The notes: generated by a model not told the origin, from the letters alone. Positions 53,303 through 63,562 are shown, counted from the first letter of the stretch. The stretch: 64,000 nucleotides of DNA from Rhodobacteraceae bacterium HTCC2083 (GCA_000156115.1 DS995276.1:2533463-2597462), one strand, 5' to 3'. Numbers and translations: made by a program.

Positions 53303-53869
53303 ATGATTTCACGTCGAACATTTATACAGACAGCCGTGGCGGGCACATTTATCCCGCAATTCGCACAGGCTTAATACGCCCCGTTCGTTCTGCCTGAACA
53401 GTTCATCCCGCAATATGTGCGTGTGAAGGACGAGTTTGAGCCAGGACAGATAATTGTGCAGCCGCGTTCGCATTTTCTGTATTGGATCGAGGATAAGAAC
53501 AAAGCGATCCGCTATGGGGTCGGCGTCGGCAAGGCGGGGCTTGAGTTCACTGGCGTTGCAACGATTGATGTGAAGAAAGAATGGCCCACGTGGCGTCCTA
53601 CGGATGAAATTATTGAACGCTCGCCAAAGTTATACGGCAAATATAAAGGAAATTTGGATGCTATGGAGGGCGGGCCACGAAATCCGCTTGGAGCGCGCGC
53701 GCTTTATCTATTTCAAAACGGTCGCGACACCTATTTTCGCATTCATGGCACAACCCAGCCAAGTTCTATCGGGCAATCTGTGTCCAACGGCTGCATCCGT
53801 ATGATCAATAGCCATGTCACGCATCTTTATGAACGCGCGCCAATTGGGACGAAAGTGACCGTCGTTTAA
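53303..53869 (+). pseudogene. L,D-transpeptidase (YkuD/ErfK) gene 2 with in-frame stop after the signal peptide
   Basis: The reading frame is continuous over 188 sense codons plus one internal TAA at 53372-53374. MISRRTFIQTAVAGTFIPQF, AQA, stop, YAPFVLPEQFIPQYVRVKDE continues to the end in the same frame. A Tat-type signal therefore ends right where translation stops. The rest is an intact YkuD domain: FYWIEDKNKAIRYGVGVGKA-like start, NPLGARALYLF, FRIHGTT, and SNGCIRMINSHVTHL with the catalytic Cys. A C-to-T change in CAA would explain it. Restart at the GTG at 53417 would give an unexported protein. Confidence 0.82.
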
Positions 53870-53878
53870 ACGAAATGG

Positions 53879-54301
53879 TTACGTGATATGACGCGCACGC
53901 GCGCCGCGCTCGATCGCGGCGGCGTGGAGGCGGTCTAGGTTTAGTTCGTAACGGATTTCTTCCAGAATGCGTAGTTCGCTTTCTTGTAAGGTTCCGTCTG
54001 CGGCGGCTACATCGCAGGACAATGCATAGGCGGTTTCGAACAAACGCTCGGGCAGGTTATCGCGGACAAGCCCGAACAACGCATCAAGCCCGTCCACTTG
54101 TTCGAAGAGATCGAACACGGTTTGCGCCATGATGTTCATTCGGTCGATATCGTATTCGGCGAAAACGGGTAGGTTGTTCACCGCACTCTGGATTTTGACC
54201 AGCTCGACTGTGCGAATATCCTCGTCGGAGGCGGAGACGGCAATCATCAGCGCAACGAGGCAATCCTGCGGGCTAAGCGGGTGGGGCGTTGATTGAGTCA
54301 C
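53879..54301 (-). CDS. TerB-like (tellurite resistance/DjlA N-terminal fold) protein
   Basis: 140 residues, helical and acidic. LSPQDCLVALMIAVSASDED (about 9-28) and ETAYALSCDVAAADGTLQES then ELRILEEIRYELNL (about 90-125) are the paired acidic metal-binding helices of TerB-like domains. No transmembrane segment. Function in this group is not defined, and no tellurite genes are nearby. It converges with the L,D-transpeptidase pseudogene and is divergent from lysK. Confidence 0.78.
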   Translation of the reverse strand: MTQSTPHPLSPQDCLVALMIAVSASDEDIRTVELVKIQSAVNNLPVFAEYDIDRMNIMAQTVFDLFEQVDGLDALFGLVRDNLPERLFETAYALSCDVAAADGTLQESELRILEEIRYELNLDRLHAAAIERGARARHIT

Positions 54302-54428
54302 GGCGTTCGCTTTCAGTTGGGAGGCACCTCATGATGCACTTGCAGAATATTGACGAAATCCTTCGCATTCAATAGGTAGCGCGCATATGCCTGCCCATTG
54401 GGGCAGGTTTCTTTTTTGGAGACCTGAT

Positions 54429-56003
54429 ATGTCAGATGTGCGCGACGCTGCGATGAGCTCAAAAGCTTGGCCTTTTGAAGAGGCGCGCCGCATTTTGAAA
54501 CGCTACAACAAAGTGGGTCCTGAGAAGGGCTATGTGCTGTTTGAGACGGGCTATGGTCCGTCGGGTTTGCCGCATATCGGGACATTCGGTGAGGTGTCGC
54601 GTACAAGCATGGTCATGCGCGCGTTTCAAGAAATCAGCGATTATCCAACGAAACTTGTATGTTTTTCCGACGATCTTGACGGCATGCGTAAGGTGCCGAG
54701 CAATGTTCCCAACCCAGAGAGTTTGACGGAGCATTTGCAAAAACCGCTGACTTCTGTGCCGGATCCATTTGGTGAATTCGAAAGTTTTGGACATCATAAC
54801 AACGCGATGCTGCGGCGTTTCCTAGATACCTTTGCGTTCGAGTATGATTTTTACAGTGCAACCGAGTTTTACGGATCTGGTCAGTTTGACGAAGTTCTGA
54901 AGCGCGCGGTTGATAGATACGATGCGATAATGGAGGTGATGTTGGCGTCTTTGCGTGAAGAGCGGCGTCAGACCTATTCCATTTTCCTGCCGTTCCACCC
55001 CGAAACGGGGCGCGTTTTGTATGTGCCAATGAAGTCAATCAATAGCGATGATTATACCATCACTTTTGATGATGAAGAGGGCCGTGAATGGACCGTTCCC
55101 GTCACAGGCGGGAATGTGAAGTTGCAGTGGAAGCCGGATTTTGGCGCGCGCTGGGCCGCGCTTGGCGTTGATTTCGAGATGTATGGCAAGGATCACTCCA
55201 CCAACACGCCGATCTATGACAAGATTTGCCGTATTCTCGGGATGCCTGCGCCCGAGCATTTCACGTACGAATTATTCTTGGATGAAAATGGGCAGAAGAT
55301 TTCCAAGACTTCTGGCAATGGCGTGTCGATTGATCAGTGGTTGAGCTATGCTTCGTCCGAAAGCCTATCGTATTTCATGTATCAAAAGCCAAAGACGGCG
55401 AAGCGGATGCATTTTGATGTGATCCCGAAGGCGGTTGATGAATATCACCAGCAACTGCGGGCTTATGTTGCCCAGGATACGAAAGCGCGTTTGAATAATC
55501 CGGTTTGGCATATTCATGGCGGCGATGTGCCGGAGAGCAAAATGGTTGTGCCGTTCTCGATGCTTTTGAACCTCGCTTCCGTGTCGAGTGCGGAAGATAA
55601 GGATCAGCTTTGGGGCTTTATCCAGCGTTATGCGCCGGAAGCGAGTGCGGAGACGAACCCTGATATGGATCAAGCCGCAGGGTTTGCGGTGCGGTATTAC
55701 AATGATTTTGTGAAGCCCGCGAAAGTGTTCCGTGCGCCAAGTGATCTGGAACGAGAGGCGTTGATTGCGCTGCGCGACGGGTTGAAGGAGTGGGACAAAG
55801 GGCTGGATGCGGAAGAGCTGCAGAGCTTGGTATTTGCTTGTGGTCGCGAGCGGTTTGATCCGTTGCGGGGCTGGTTCACAGCACTTTATGAGGTGCTGCT
55901 TGGGGCAAGTCAGGGACCGCGTTTTGGCGGGTTTATTGCGCTCTACGGTGTCGATGAAACTGTGGCCCTAATCGATCAAGCTCTTGCAGGTGACTTGGTC
56001 TGA
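54429..56003 (+). CDS. lysK: Lysine-tRNA ligase, class I
   Basis: 524 residues from the ATG at 54429, with GGAGACC upstream; the frame opens earlier at 54387 without family sequence. The HIGH motif appears as [13 protein letters not shown] and the KMSKS motif as [11 protein letters not shown], both of the class I (archaeal-type) enzyme found in many alphaproteobacteria instead of class II LysS. A C-terminal helical anticodon-binding domain follows (about 390-520). It charges tRNA-Lys. Monocistronic. Confidence 0.95.
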   Translation: MSDVRDAAMSSKAWPFEEARRILKRYNKVGPEKGYVLFETGYGPSGLPHIGTFGEVSRTSMVMRAFQEISDYPTKLVCFSDDLDGMRKVPSNVPNPESLTEHLQKPLTSVPDPFGEFESFGHHNNAMLRRFLDTFAFEYDFYSATEFYGSGQFDEVLKRAVDRYDAIMEVMLASLREERRQTYSIFLPFHPETGRVLYVPMKSINSDDYTITFDDEEGREWTVPVTGGNVKLQWKPDFGARWAALGVDFEMYGKDHSTNTPIYDKICRILGMPAPEHFTYELFLDENGQKISKTSGNGVSIDQWLSYASSESLSYFMYQKPKTAKRMHFDVIPKAVDEYHQQLRAYVAQDTKARLNNPVWHIHGGDVPESKMVVPFSMLLNLASVSSAEDKDQLWGFIQRYAPEASAETNPDMDQAAGFAVRYYNDFVKPAKVFRAPSDLEREALIALRDGLKEWDKGLDAEELQSLVFACGRERFDPLRGWFTALYEVLLGASQGPRFGGFIALYGVDETVALIDQALAGDLV

Positions 56004-56063
56004 TTTGACTTGTTGAGCCTTTAAGTTAGCTTTTCTGTCATCACGCATGAGGGGAAAGCCGTT

Positions 56064-56483
56064 ATGTTTATTCGACTATCTAGTGCATTTGCTTTGGTTT
56101 TGGCGCTTTGTTTCGGTTCGGCACTTGCCGCAGATCAGGCTGACAAACCCGTCATTACCGACACGATCCAAAGTCAGTTTGATGCGCTTGCGAAAGATGA
56201 TTTCGCGCAGGCCTTTACCTATGCCAGTCCGCTTATTCAACAGCTCTTTGGTTCGCCCCAAAACTTTGGAATGATGGTCACGCAGAGCTATCCGATGGTG
56301 CATCGCGCCGAGGATGTGCGGTTTTTGGACCTGCGCACTATCGGGGGAGCACTTTATCAAAAGGTGCAGGTGCGGGACGCCAAAGGCGAGATATTCATTT
56401 TCGATTATCAGATGATCCAAAATGAAAACGGATGGAAAATCAACGGTGTACAGCTGGTGACCTCCTCTGGTGTGACTGCCTAA
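56064..56483 (+). CDS. DUF4864-type exported protein
   Basis: 139 residues with a signal peptide (MFIRLSSAFALVLALCFGSA, cleavage near ALA-ADQA). The mature part (TIQSQFDALAKDDFAQAFTY, then QNFGMMVTQSYPMVHRAEDV, then DYQMIQNENGWKINGVQLV) matches the NTF2-like DUF4864 pattern. Function unknown; probably periplasmic. It stands alone between lysK and the beta-helix gene. The ATG at 56064 is chosen for the signal peptide; an overlapping frame at 56047 is a shadow. Confidence 0.78.
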   Translation: MFIRLSSAFALVLALCFGSALAADQADKPVITDTIQSQFDALAKDDFAQAFTYASPLIQQLFGSPQNFGMMVTQSYPMVHRAEDVRFLDLRTIGGALYQKVQVRDAKGEIFIFDYQMIQNENGWKINGVQLVTSSGVTA

Positions 56484-56634
56484 AACTAACCTATCTAATG
56501 TACCGTGACGGTGCTGTTACAGGCTCTTAAATCTTCTTAACTAATCTTCCGCCTCCGCTTGACGCACTTTTCTAGTGTCGGGCGTTTGGAAACGGGTGTG
56601 CGCGTAGCCGCCCTTTGCGCAAGAGGAAGATTTT

Positions 56635-58923
56635 ATGAACAAGGCGATCACAGACGGTGCAGTTCTTATGCCGCCCGCTTTTTCTCAGGGCTTGACGGTT
56701 TGGGCGCGTGGAGATGGAACCCCAGGTTCTGACACATATCACGGGACGGCGACGGCGGCCTATGTGCCGTCGGATCTGGATTTTAGCGGTTGCCTTGAGA
56801 TCCAGAAAACCGATGCGACGCAAAAGCTGCGCTATATGGGCGAAACGCCTCTGCCGCCGGGATGTTACTTGCGAATAACGGCGAAAATCAAAGCGATGAG
56901 CGGGCCGCTTCCAACGGTGCGTATCGCGGGTTGGGCCGGTGGACCTGGTGGCGCGCATGTGAGCGGTGTGAATGAGACTGGAAATCCTGTCAGCCTGAGT
57001 GCTTATGGCGAAGTGATCGAGATCAGTGCGATTGTCGGCTCTGGTGCGCGCACGGGTGTCGATATGGTTTGGGGCCGTGACCCGCTTTATGGGCATTTCG
57101 GGTTGGACATCACCGGGCCAGATGGCGGTGTGATCCGTATTGAAGACATCGAGATTGAAGACATCACCAGAGCGTTTCATCGCAACATGATGAATATCGT
57201 AGACGTACGTGATTTTGGAGCAGTAGGCGACGGCGTCACCGATGATCACGCGGCATTTGTTGCGGCAGAACAGGCGGCTGACGGACGCAAGATTTTGGTG
57301 CCTGCAGGGACATTTTATATCGGTTCCTCGCTGACCCTAACCGAAGTGGTAGAGTTTGAAGGCAAGCTCACCCAAGATGCCGGCGATATCTTGTCGCTGG
57401 TGTCGGACTATGGTTTGCCGAAATACATCGAAGCCTTTGGCGGCGACGAGGAACTGGCTTTTCGAAAGGCGTTTCAGGCGCTTTTGAATAATGCTGATCA
57501 CGAAACGCTGGATCTTGGTGGTCGGCGTGTCACAATCACCGAACCACTTGATTTGCAGGCGATTGAAGGCTCGCGGAACAGCTTTGCGCAGCGCCGTGTT
57601 ATTCGAAACGGCCAGCTTTACGTCGCCGATGGTCCAGAATGGGATGTGGATGTCACGACCTCTGCTGCGAGTTATAGTGCGGCCAACGATGATCGTCTAA
57701 CGGCTGTCACAAATATTGCCAATATTCAGGTCGGATCATTGGTGCAAGGCACGGGTGTTGGGCGTGAAGTCTATGTGCGCGAAGTGAATGTTGCGGCGCA
57801 AGAAATCCGATTGTCCGGTCCGCTTTATGATGCGGCAGGGCGTCAGAATTACGGCTTCCAGCGTTTCAAATACGTTTTGGATTTTTCCGGTTTTGATCTG
57901 TTTAGCCAGCTTGTTTTGTTGGACCTTGAGATCCTGTGTCGCGGATATGCATCAGGCATTATGATGCCGCGTTCAGGTGTCGCGAATACGTTAAAAAACT
58001 GCTTTATCACACGCCCGAAAGATCGTGGTCTTACATCGATCGGGAACGGCTGTCAGGGCATGTTCATTGAGGGTTGCCAATTCATCACCAATGAAGGGGG
58101 CACCAACGCGCAAAACCGCACCAGTATCGGGATGAACGCCAACGCGAATGACTTGAAGATTCGCAACAACCGCGTGAGCCAGTTTCGCCATTTCGCGATC
58201 CTTGGTGGGCAAAACTATGTGATTTCAGGTAATCACGTGTTTCAAGGCGATAGCGTTGTGGACGGCGCGCGTCTCGCAGGTTTTGTGTTCACCCGTACGA
58301 ACGTGAACCATACGGTAACCGCAAACTATGTGGACAATTGCCATATCGAATGGACGAATGAATCAACGGCAACCCCCAACAACACGGGTGGGTTCTCGTT
58401 CAGTGCTCTGTCTGTTACCAACAATGTGTTTCTATGCACTGATGTGGCACCTTGGTTCTCCTTTATGGTGATCAAGCCCTATGGCACAGGCCACACATTG
58501 CGCGGATTTACCATGACGGGGAATATGTTCCGCTCGATCAAGGGGACGATTGATCGGGTTGAACGCGTGAACACAACGTTTGCGTCACTCGAAATGTCTG
58601 CAGTGCGCGACGTCACTGTGAACGGCAATATGTTCTTGAATGTTGTGACCGGTACGGAAAACCCACTGACCTTGGATCACACGCAAAGCAACCATAACTC
58701 TACATGGTTCATTCCGTTTTCTGGCCGCCTACTGTTTGGGGCGCGCGCGATGCATGTGACGTCTTTGATCAATCGTAGCAAGATCAAGAGTGTGGCGAAC
58801 GTCAACCAATACACGGTTCCCTGGATTACGCCCGAGAGCGGCGATAATGGTGATATTGTCGAGGTGGCCTGGGAGAAAGATGTGGCTGGAACGGTCACAA
58901 TCACGGCCCGTATGGATGACTAG
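56635..58923 (+). CDS. Large right-handed beta-helix (pectate-lyase-3/GH28-related) protein
   Basis: 762 residues, no signal peptide. A ~170-residue N-terminal beta-rich domain is followed by VRDFGAVGDGVTDDHAAFVA (about 192-211), the hallmark start of pectate-lyase-3/GH28-related helices. A long run of parallel beta-helix coils follows (ENCFIT-like LKNCFITRPKD, FIEGCQFITNEG, LKIRNNRVSQFRHFAILGGQ, YVISGNHVFQG). Without secretion signal and with phage-tailspike character, it may be a receptor-binding or capsule-degrading spike, for example of a gene transfer agent, as known in Rhodobacter. No phage genes are adjacent. Alternative: cell-surface polysaccharide lyase exported by another route. Confidence 0.7.
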   Translation: MNKAITDGAVLMPPAFSQGLTVWARGDGTPGSDTYHGTATAAYVPSDLDFSGCLEIQKTDATQKLRYMGETPLPPGCYLRITAKIKAMSGPLPTVRIAGWAGGPGGAHVSGVNETGNPVSLSAYGEVIEISAIVGSGARTGVDMVWGRDPLYGHFGLDITGPDGGVIRIEDIEIEDITRAFHRNMMNIVDVRDFGAVGDGVTDDHAAFVAAEQAADGRKILVPAGTFYIGSSLTLTEVVEFEGKLTQDAGDILSLVSDYGLPKYIEAFGGDEELAFRKAFQALLNNADHETLDLGGRRVTITEPLDLQAIEGSRNSFAQRRVIRNGQLYVADGPEWDVDVTTSAASYSAANDDRLTAVTNIANIQVGSLVQGTGVGREVYVREVNVAAQEIRLSGPLYDAAGRQNYGFQRFKYVLDFSGFDLFSQLVLLDLEILCRGYASGIMMPRSGVANTLKNCFITRPKDRGLTSIGNGCQGMFIEGCQFITNEGGTNAQNRTSIGMNANANDLKIRNNRVSQFRHFAILGGQNYVISGNHVFQGDSVVDGARLAGFVFTRTNVNHTVTANYVDNCHIEWTNESTATPNNTGGFSFSALSVTNNVFLCTDVAPWFSFMVIKPYGTGHTLRGFTMTGNMFRSIKGTIDRVERVNTTFASLEMSAVRDVTVNGNMFLNVVTGTENPLTLDHTQSNHNSTWFIPFSGRLLFGARAMHVTSLINRSKIKSVANVNQYTVPWITPESGDNGDIVEVAWEKDVAGTVTITARMDD

Positions 58924-58938
58924 CCGGTTCGTTTAATC

Positions 58939-59616
58939 TCAAAACTCCTGCCAGATCCCGATCTTTAATGCGGGGTCTGGCTTGCCGCGTATTCCAAGGA
59001 CGACACCGACTTCAAGATGCGTGCTTTTGCCAAGACGATGGGCATAGGCGGGGGTGACGCTGATGCTTTGGACTTCATCGAAGGCTTGAAACGCTGAGAT
59101 TTGCCCCATTATTTTACCGTGTTTCAAAGATATTCCATAAGTCGCATCAAGGGCATATGCCGCACGATCATCGGCGACAGCCTGCAATGTATGTGCATTC
59201 ACCGAGATCCAACTATCTTTCTTGAGCGTTTTGAAGCCAATCCCATAAGACAGGCCAAAGCGCGTCACATTGGTGTCGCGGTAGTGCCCGCCGCCGCCAT
59301 CAACCGCAACTTGGAACGGCGCATCATTTGCGGTGAGCGTGAAACGCAAGAACGCTACGGATTTGAGGCGATTAAGGCGTTTTGCATCGGGTGTGCCTAT
59401 ATCCAAGCCCATCGTAAGGCGCGGCGCGATCCCGTGTTCGAGATATGTGCTGCCATAGATATCGGGTAATTGTAGCTCTCTCTGGTCGGGCCATGTAAAG
59501 GTGGCGGCAGACGCGCCAAAGGTTTTGCCCTTGCCGCGCGGCCAAGCCCCCGCATGCACATGCGACGCTGCCAAGCACATCAAAAAACCTGCCAAAGAAA
59601 GGACAATTCGATTCAT
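58939..59616 (-). CDS. Exported hypothetical protein, beta-rich, probably outer membrane
   Basis: 225 residues with a clear signal peptide (MNRIVLSLAGFLMCLAASHV, cleavage after VHA). The mature part alternates polar and hydrophobic residues (TRFGLSYGIGFKTLKKDSWI, SVNAHTL, ISLKHGKIMGQISAF) and ends in KIGIWQEF with a terminal Phe. These are marks of an outer-membrane beta-barrel. I do not recognise a named family. It lies 3'-to-3' against the beta-helix gene, 15 bp away. Confidence 0.62.
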   Translation of the reverse strand: MNRIVLSLAGFLMCLAASHVHAGAWPRGKGKTFGASAATFTWPDQRELQLPDIYGSTYLEHGIAPRLTMGLDIGTPDAKRLNRLKSVAFLRFTLTANDAPFQVAVDGGGGHYRDTNVTRFGLSYGIGFKTLKKDSWISVNAHTLQAVADDRAAYALDATYGISLKHGKIMGQISAFQAFDEVQSISVTPAYAHRLGKSTHLEVGVVLGIRGKPDPALKIGIWQEF

Positions 59617-59734
59617 TTATTCTACCACCTACGCTCAGACTTGGCGGTTATGCTGAATAAATAGTTAACGGGTGTCCTGACCCTAGCCATGGAGGTACGT
59701 GCGCGGTATTGGGGACACAACAAGAGGACCTGAT

Positions 59735-60577
59735 ATGAGCGATTTGATCGAACTGGAACGGCTGATAAAAGCCGACAGTGCGGAGCGCGGGCAAGCGGTT
59801 AGCAAGCTTGGCTATTTCTGTGCGCCGTTCAGGCCGGTACGCGGGCCTTTGGCGAACAAGGTAATCAAGGTGTACCGCGGTTTGCGCAACGTGGCAGAGT
59901 TGGAGCGCCTTGCGCAATGCCACAGCGATTATGTAGCGGCATTGGAATTGACGGGGGTCGATTTGCCTGCGACCGAGTTTCATTTGCTAGATATCGACGG
60001 CACAACTGTTCCGGTGATCGTGCAAGAGGCCTTGCCTAGCGACAGTATGATGCGCCCGCAAATCATTGCCGCAGAACTTGAACAAGCGGTCGAAATGATG
60101 GAAGCCGCAGGGCAGGTGATCGCAACCTTTTGGAACAATGCTGATAAAGTCGAGGGGCGCGTTGGTTTTCACCCCTCCATCCGCAACTTTGCCTACCTCG
60201 ATGGCAAAGCGCTGTTCTTTGATACCTTCCCGCCGCTGATCCATTATTCACGTGATGAAATGGGAAAGATGCTACTAACCTATTCGGACAAGCGGCTGAT
60301 GCGTTGGGTTGGCCCCTTTATTCAGGGCCGTGTGACGGGTATTCAGGATGAATGGTATTCCGCACCTGAAACGCTAGTTGGGCTTGTTGGAAGTGCGTGT
60401 CGCCTGCGTCCCGATGATAGCGTGCGTTTCTTGGAGTGGGGACAGGATTTCGCACGCCGCGCCATGCCGCGCTGGGCCGAAGAGGCGATCCCCGAAATGA
60501 AAGCCCCGCCGAAATTGCCTGCCTATTGGACCGGCTTTCGCAAAGTGCTGGGCCTGCAAGGAGAACCAAATGTTTAA
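59735..60577 (+). CDS. DUF6206-type protein
   Basis: 280 residues from the ATG at 59735. PLANKVIKVYRGLRNVAELE (about 38-57), VPVIVQEALPSDSMM, VGFHPSIRNFAYLDGKALFF then DTFPPL resemble the layout of kinase-like (aminoglycoside phosphotransferase-type) folds. The conserved segment HPSIRNFAYLDG sits in the catalytic-loop position and FFDTFPP after it. This matches what I recall of DUF6206. Catalytic activity is not certain. It overlaps the I78 inhibitor gene by 8 nt. Confidence 0.65.
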   Translation: MSDLIELERLIKADSAERGQAVSKLGYFCAPFRPVRGPLANKVIKVYRGLRNVAELERLAQCHSDYVAALELTGVDLPATEFHLLDIDGTTVPVIVQEALPSDSMMRPQIIAAELEQAVEMMEAAGQVIATFWNNADKVEGRVGFHPSIRNFAYLDGKALFFDTFPPLIHYSRDEMGKMLLTYSDKRLMRWVGPFIQGRVTGIQDEWYSAPETLVGLVGSACRLRPDDSVRFLEWGQDFARRAMPRWAEEAIPEMKAPPKLPAYWTGFRKVLGLQGEPNV

Positions 60578-60854
60578 GATCATCACCTCATGCGCCGCGA
60601 TACTTGCACTGGCGGGCTGTGTGTCTGCGCCCAAATCCAGCGGCTCAAACAGCGTAAGCGCCGGCCCCGAGACTTGTTCGAAGTCTGAGTTTGCATCGTT
60701 GATGGGCACGCAGATCAATGATGCCGCGCTGCCGCTCACATTGACTTACCGCGTTGTCTGGCCGGACGATCTAGTCACAACGGATTTCGTCGAGGACCGT
60801 TTGGAGATCGCTGTGGATGGATCGGGTATCATAACGGGTTTGCGCTGCGGTTAA
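60570..60854 (+). CDS. Peptidase inhibitor I78 family lipoprotein
   Basis: 94 residues. A lipoprotein signal ends LALAGC (Cys17). The mature domain has CSKSEFASLMGTQINDAAL, YRVVWPDDLVTTDFVEDRLE and a final RLEIAVDGSGIITGLRCG with paired cysteines, the I78 pattern. Such small lipoproteins may block serine peptidases in the periplasm. It overlaps the DUF6206 gene by 8 nt and its stop codon overlaps that of the opposite gene. Confidence 0.82.
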   Translation: MFKIITSCAAILALAGCVSAPKSSGSNSVSAGPETCSKSEFASLMGTQINDAALPLTLTYRVVWPDDLVTTDFVEDRLEIAVDGSGIITGLRCG

Positions 60855-61279
60855 GACAGGGCAGCGCCCGGCTTGCAGTTTTTGAAGTTTTCGACAGGGG
60901 TGTAAGCACCGTTGAGATCAATTTCGCGGAAGGTTTCATCCAAAAGCACTTGTGCAACCTGATTGTCTTGCAAGCCTTTCAGAACATTGCCGAACCCTGC
61001 ATCTGACACGGACAGGGTTTGTCCATCTATTTGGTGCCATGTCGTTTGGATGAACGGGCCGTTCGGGGCAAAACGGATCGCAAAGACCTCGGCGTTTTGC
61101 CAGCCCTCAAGATGCGACAGGTGAAGCGCATACAGCTCACCGTCAAATGTGAGTTTCAGTCCGGTATCTGAGCCTCGATCGGTAACCGTGCAGATGGGCG
61201 ATATGGAAAACTCCCAAGCGAGGGCAGGGCTGCTAGTGAGCCCCACAATCACCAAGGCTGCGCACAGAAGCCCGCGCAT
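60851..61279 (-). CDS. Exported hypothetical protein next to uvrB
   Basis: 142 residues with a signal peptide (MRGLLCAALVIVGLTSSPAL, cleavage after ALA). The mature domain (WEFSISPICTVTDRGSDTGL to a C-terminal NFKNCKPG) has two cysteines, likely bridged. Probably periplasmic. No named family recognised. It begins right after the uvrB stop region (adjacent at 61280), so it may be co-transcribed with uvrB. Confidence 0.62.
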   Translation of the reverse strand: MRGLLCAALVIVGLTSSPALAWEFSISPICTVTDRGSDTGLKLTFDGELYALHLSHLEGWQNAEVFAIRFAPNGPFIQTTWHQIDGQTLSVSDAGFGNVLKGLQDNQVAQVLLDETFREIDLNGAYTPVENFKNCKPGAALS

Positions 61280-63493
61280 TTAACGCCTCCGCCTTGGCTT
61301 CACACCGCCGCGCTGACCGGGGCGACCCGCAGTTGAACGCCCTGCCGCTTTTTGCGCATCGCTGACCGCCTCTTCAATCACCGACTGGCGCGCCAATGGG
61401 TCATCAGACACCGCCAAATCAACTGCTTCCAAGCGCTTTACCTCATCGCGCAGGCGCGCAGCTTCTTCAAACTCTAGGTTCTCCGCAGCTTTGCGCATAT
61501 CGACCCGCAAGCCATCCAGCACGGCCTGCAAATTCGCACCCGCCAAAGGTTTGTCGATCTTAGCGGTGACGCGGTTCATGTCCACGTCGCCCTTGTAGAG
61601 ACCCGCAAGCACGTCTTCGACGTTCTTTTTCACCGTCGCAGGTGTGATGCCGTGCTCAAGGTTATAGGCTTCCTGCTTGGCGCGGCGGCGATCTGTTTCG
61701 CCCAACGCGCGTTCCATGGAGCCTGTAATCTTATCCGCATACATGATCACGCGACCTTCGGCGTTACGCGCGGCGCGGCCAATGGTTTGGATCAGCGAAG
61801 TTTCAGAGCGCAAAAAGCCCTCTTTATCTGCGTCGAGAATAGCAACCAAGCCGCACTCTGGAATATCAAGACCCTCGCGCAAAAGGTTAATGCCGATCAG
61901 CACATCAAACGCCCCAAGACGCAAATCGCGCAGGATTTCGATACGCTCGATCGTATCGATATCGCTATGCATGTAGCGCACTTTGATGCCCTGTTCGTGC
62001 ATGTATTCGGTCAGGTCTTCCGACATGCGCTTGGTCAATGTCGTCACTAGCGTACGGAAACCATCCGCAGTGACTTTGCGCACCTCATCCAATAAATCAT
62101 CGACTTGCGTATCGACGGGACGGATTTCGACCTTGGGGTCCAGCAAACCCGTGGGGCGAATGATCTGTTCTGTAAAAACACCGCCCGTCGCTTCCAGCTC
62201 CCACTTAGAGGGGGTCGCACTTACGAAGACAGATTGCGGACGCATTGCGTCCCATTCCTCGAACTTCAGCGGACGGTTGTCCATGCAAGAGGGCAGGCGG
62301 AAGCCGTGCTCGGCCAGCGTGAATTTACGACGATAGTCACCCTTATACATACCACCGATTTGCGGCACGGAGACATGGGATTCATCGGCAAACACAATCG
62401 CATTGTCGGGGATGAATTCGAATAAAGTGGGGGGCGGCTCCCCCGGTGCGCGGCCCGTTAAGTAGCGCGAATAGTTCTCAATTCCGTTGCACACGCCTGT
62501 TGCTTCCAGCATTTCGATGTCAAAATTTGTGCGCTGCTCAAGGCGTTGGGCCTCCAGCAATTTTCCTTCTGCCACCAGTTGATCAAGCCGCATACGCAGC
62601 TCTTGCTTAATCTTTTGAACCGCTTGGTTCATTGTCGGTTTCGGCGTCACATAATGCGAATTCGCATAAACCCGCACACGGTCCTTCGTGTCTTTCTTCT
62701 CACCCGTGAGGGGGTCAAATTCGACGATGCTTTCCAGCTCGTCGCCGAAGAACGAAAATTTCCATGCGCGATCTTCAAGGTGGGCCGGAAAAATCTCCAG
62801 GCTATCGCCGCGCACACGGAATGATCCACGCGCAAAGGCCGCATCATTGCGTTTGTATTGCTGTGCGACCAAATCCTGCATTACGCTGCGCTGGTCGTAA
62901 TTCTTACCAACCTCTAGGTCCTGCGTCATCGCGCCGTAGGTTTCGACAGACCCGATACCATAAATGCACGAGACAGAGGCGATGATGATCACGTCATCCC
63001 GCTCCAACAGCGCGCGGGTGGCAGAGTGGCGCATCCGGTCAATCTGCTCGTTGATCTGGCTTTCCTTCTCGATGAAGGTGTCAGAGCGCGCGACATAAGC
63101 TTCGGGTTGATAGTAATCATAAAAGCTGACGAAGTATTCGACAGCATTTTCTGGAAAGAACCCTTTGAATTCGCCGAACAATTGTGCGGCGAGGGTCTTG
63201 TTGGGGGCAAGGATAATCGCGGGACGCTGAGTCTGCTGGATCATTTTCGCCATGGTAAAGGTCTTTCCCGTACCCGTCGCGCCCAAGAGCACCTGATCGC
63301 GTTCGCCTGCATCAATGCCCTCGCACAGCTCCTTGATGGCGGTGGGTTGATCGCCCGCTGGCTCAAACTCTGATTTCAGTTCAAACGCGATGCCGCCTTC
63401 GAGCTTGAGGCGCTCGCGCACATCGCCTTTGGGGGCATTCAATAGGGTATCGGATCCGTCATTGTGAACAAAAGACATGCGCTGCTCGCTCAT
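61280..63493 (-). CDS. uvrB: Excinuclease ABC subunit B
   Basis: 737 residues. Helicase motif [16 protein letters not shown], the beta-hairpin with [11 protein letters not shown] that clamps damaged [21 protein letters not shown], motifs IV-VI ([35 protein letters not shown]) and a C-terminal UVR domain ([20 protein letters not shown]) binding UvrC are all present. A basic tail ([14 protein letters not shown]) extends the C-terminus. UvrB verifies the lesion in nucleotide excision repair and is usually SOS-controlled; I did not find a convincing LexA box upstream. Confidence 0.97.
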   Translation of the reverse strand: MSEQRMSFVHNDGSDTLLNAPKGDVRERLKLEGGIAFELKSEFEPAGDQPTAIKELCEGIDAGERDQVLLGATGTGKTFTMAKMIQQTQRPAIILAPNKTLAAQLFGEFKGFFPENAVEYFVSFYDYYQPEAYVARSDTFIEKESQINEQIDRMRHSATRALLERDDVIIIASVSCIYGIGSVETYGAMTQDLEVGKNYDQRSVMQDLVAQQYKRNDAAFARGSFRVRGDSLEIFPAHLEDRAWKFSFFGDELESIVEFDPLTGEKKDTKDRVRVYANSHYVTPKPTMNQAVQKIKQELRMRLDQLVAEGKLLEAQRLEQRTNFDIEMLEATGVCNGIENYSRYLTGRAPGEPPPTLFEFIPDNAIVFADESHVSVPQIGGMYKGDYRRKFTLAEHGFRLPSCMDNRPLKFEEWDAMRPQSVFVSATPSKWELEATGGVFTEQIIRPTGLLDPKVEIRPVDTQVDDLLDEVRKVTADGFRTLVTTLTKRMSEDLTEYMHEQGIKVRYMHSDIDTIERIEILRDLRLGAFDVLIGINLLREGLDIPECGLVAILDADKEGFLRSETSLIQTIGRAARNAEGRVIMYADKITGSMERALGETDRRRAKQEAYNLEHGITPATVKKNVEDVLAGLYKGDVDMNRVTAKIDKPLAGANLQAVLDGLRVDMRKAAENLEFEEAARLRDEVKRLEAVDLAVSDDPLARQSVIEEAVSDAQKAAGRSTAGRPGQRGGVKPRRRR

Positions 63494-63562
63494 TTGAGAT
63501 TTGACTATAAGAAATGATCTCTTTTTGTTCTAATTCAAGAGCACATACCAGCCATTCAGGCG

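Noticed and set aside
56572..57249. 225-codon minus-strand open frame
   Set aside because: Opposite the start of the beta-helix gene; Arg/His-rich mirror frame with no family sequence.
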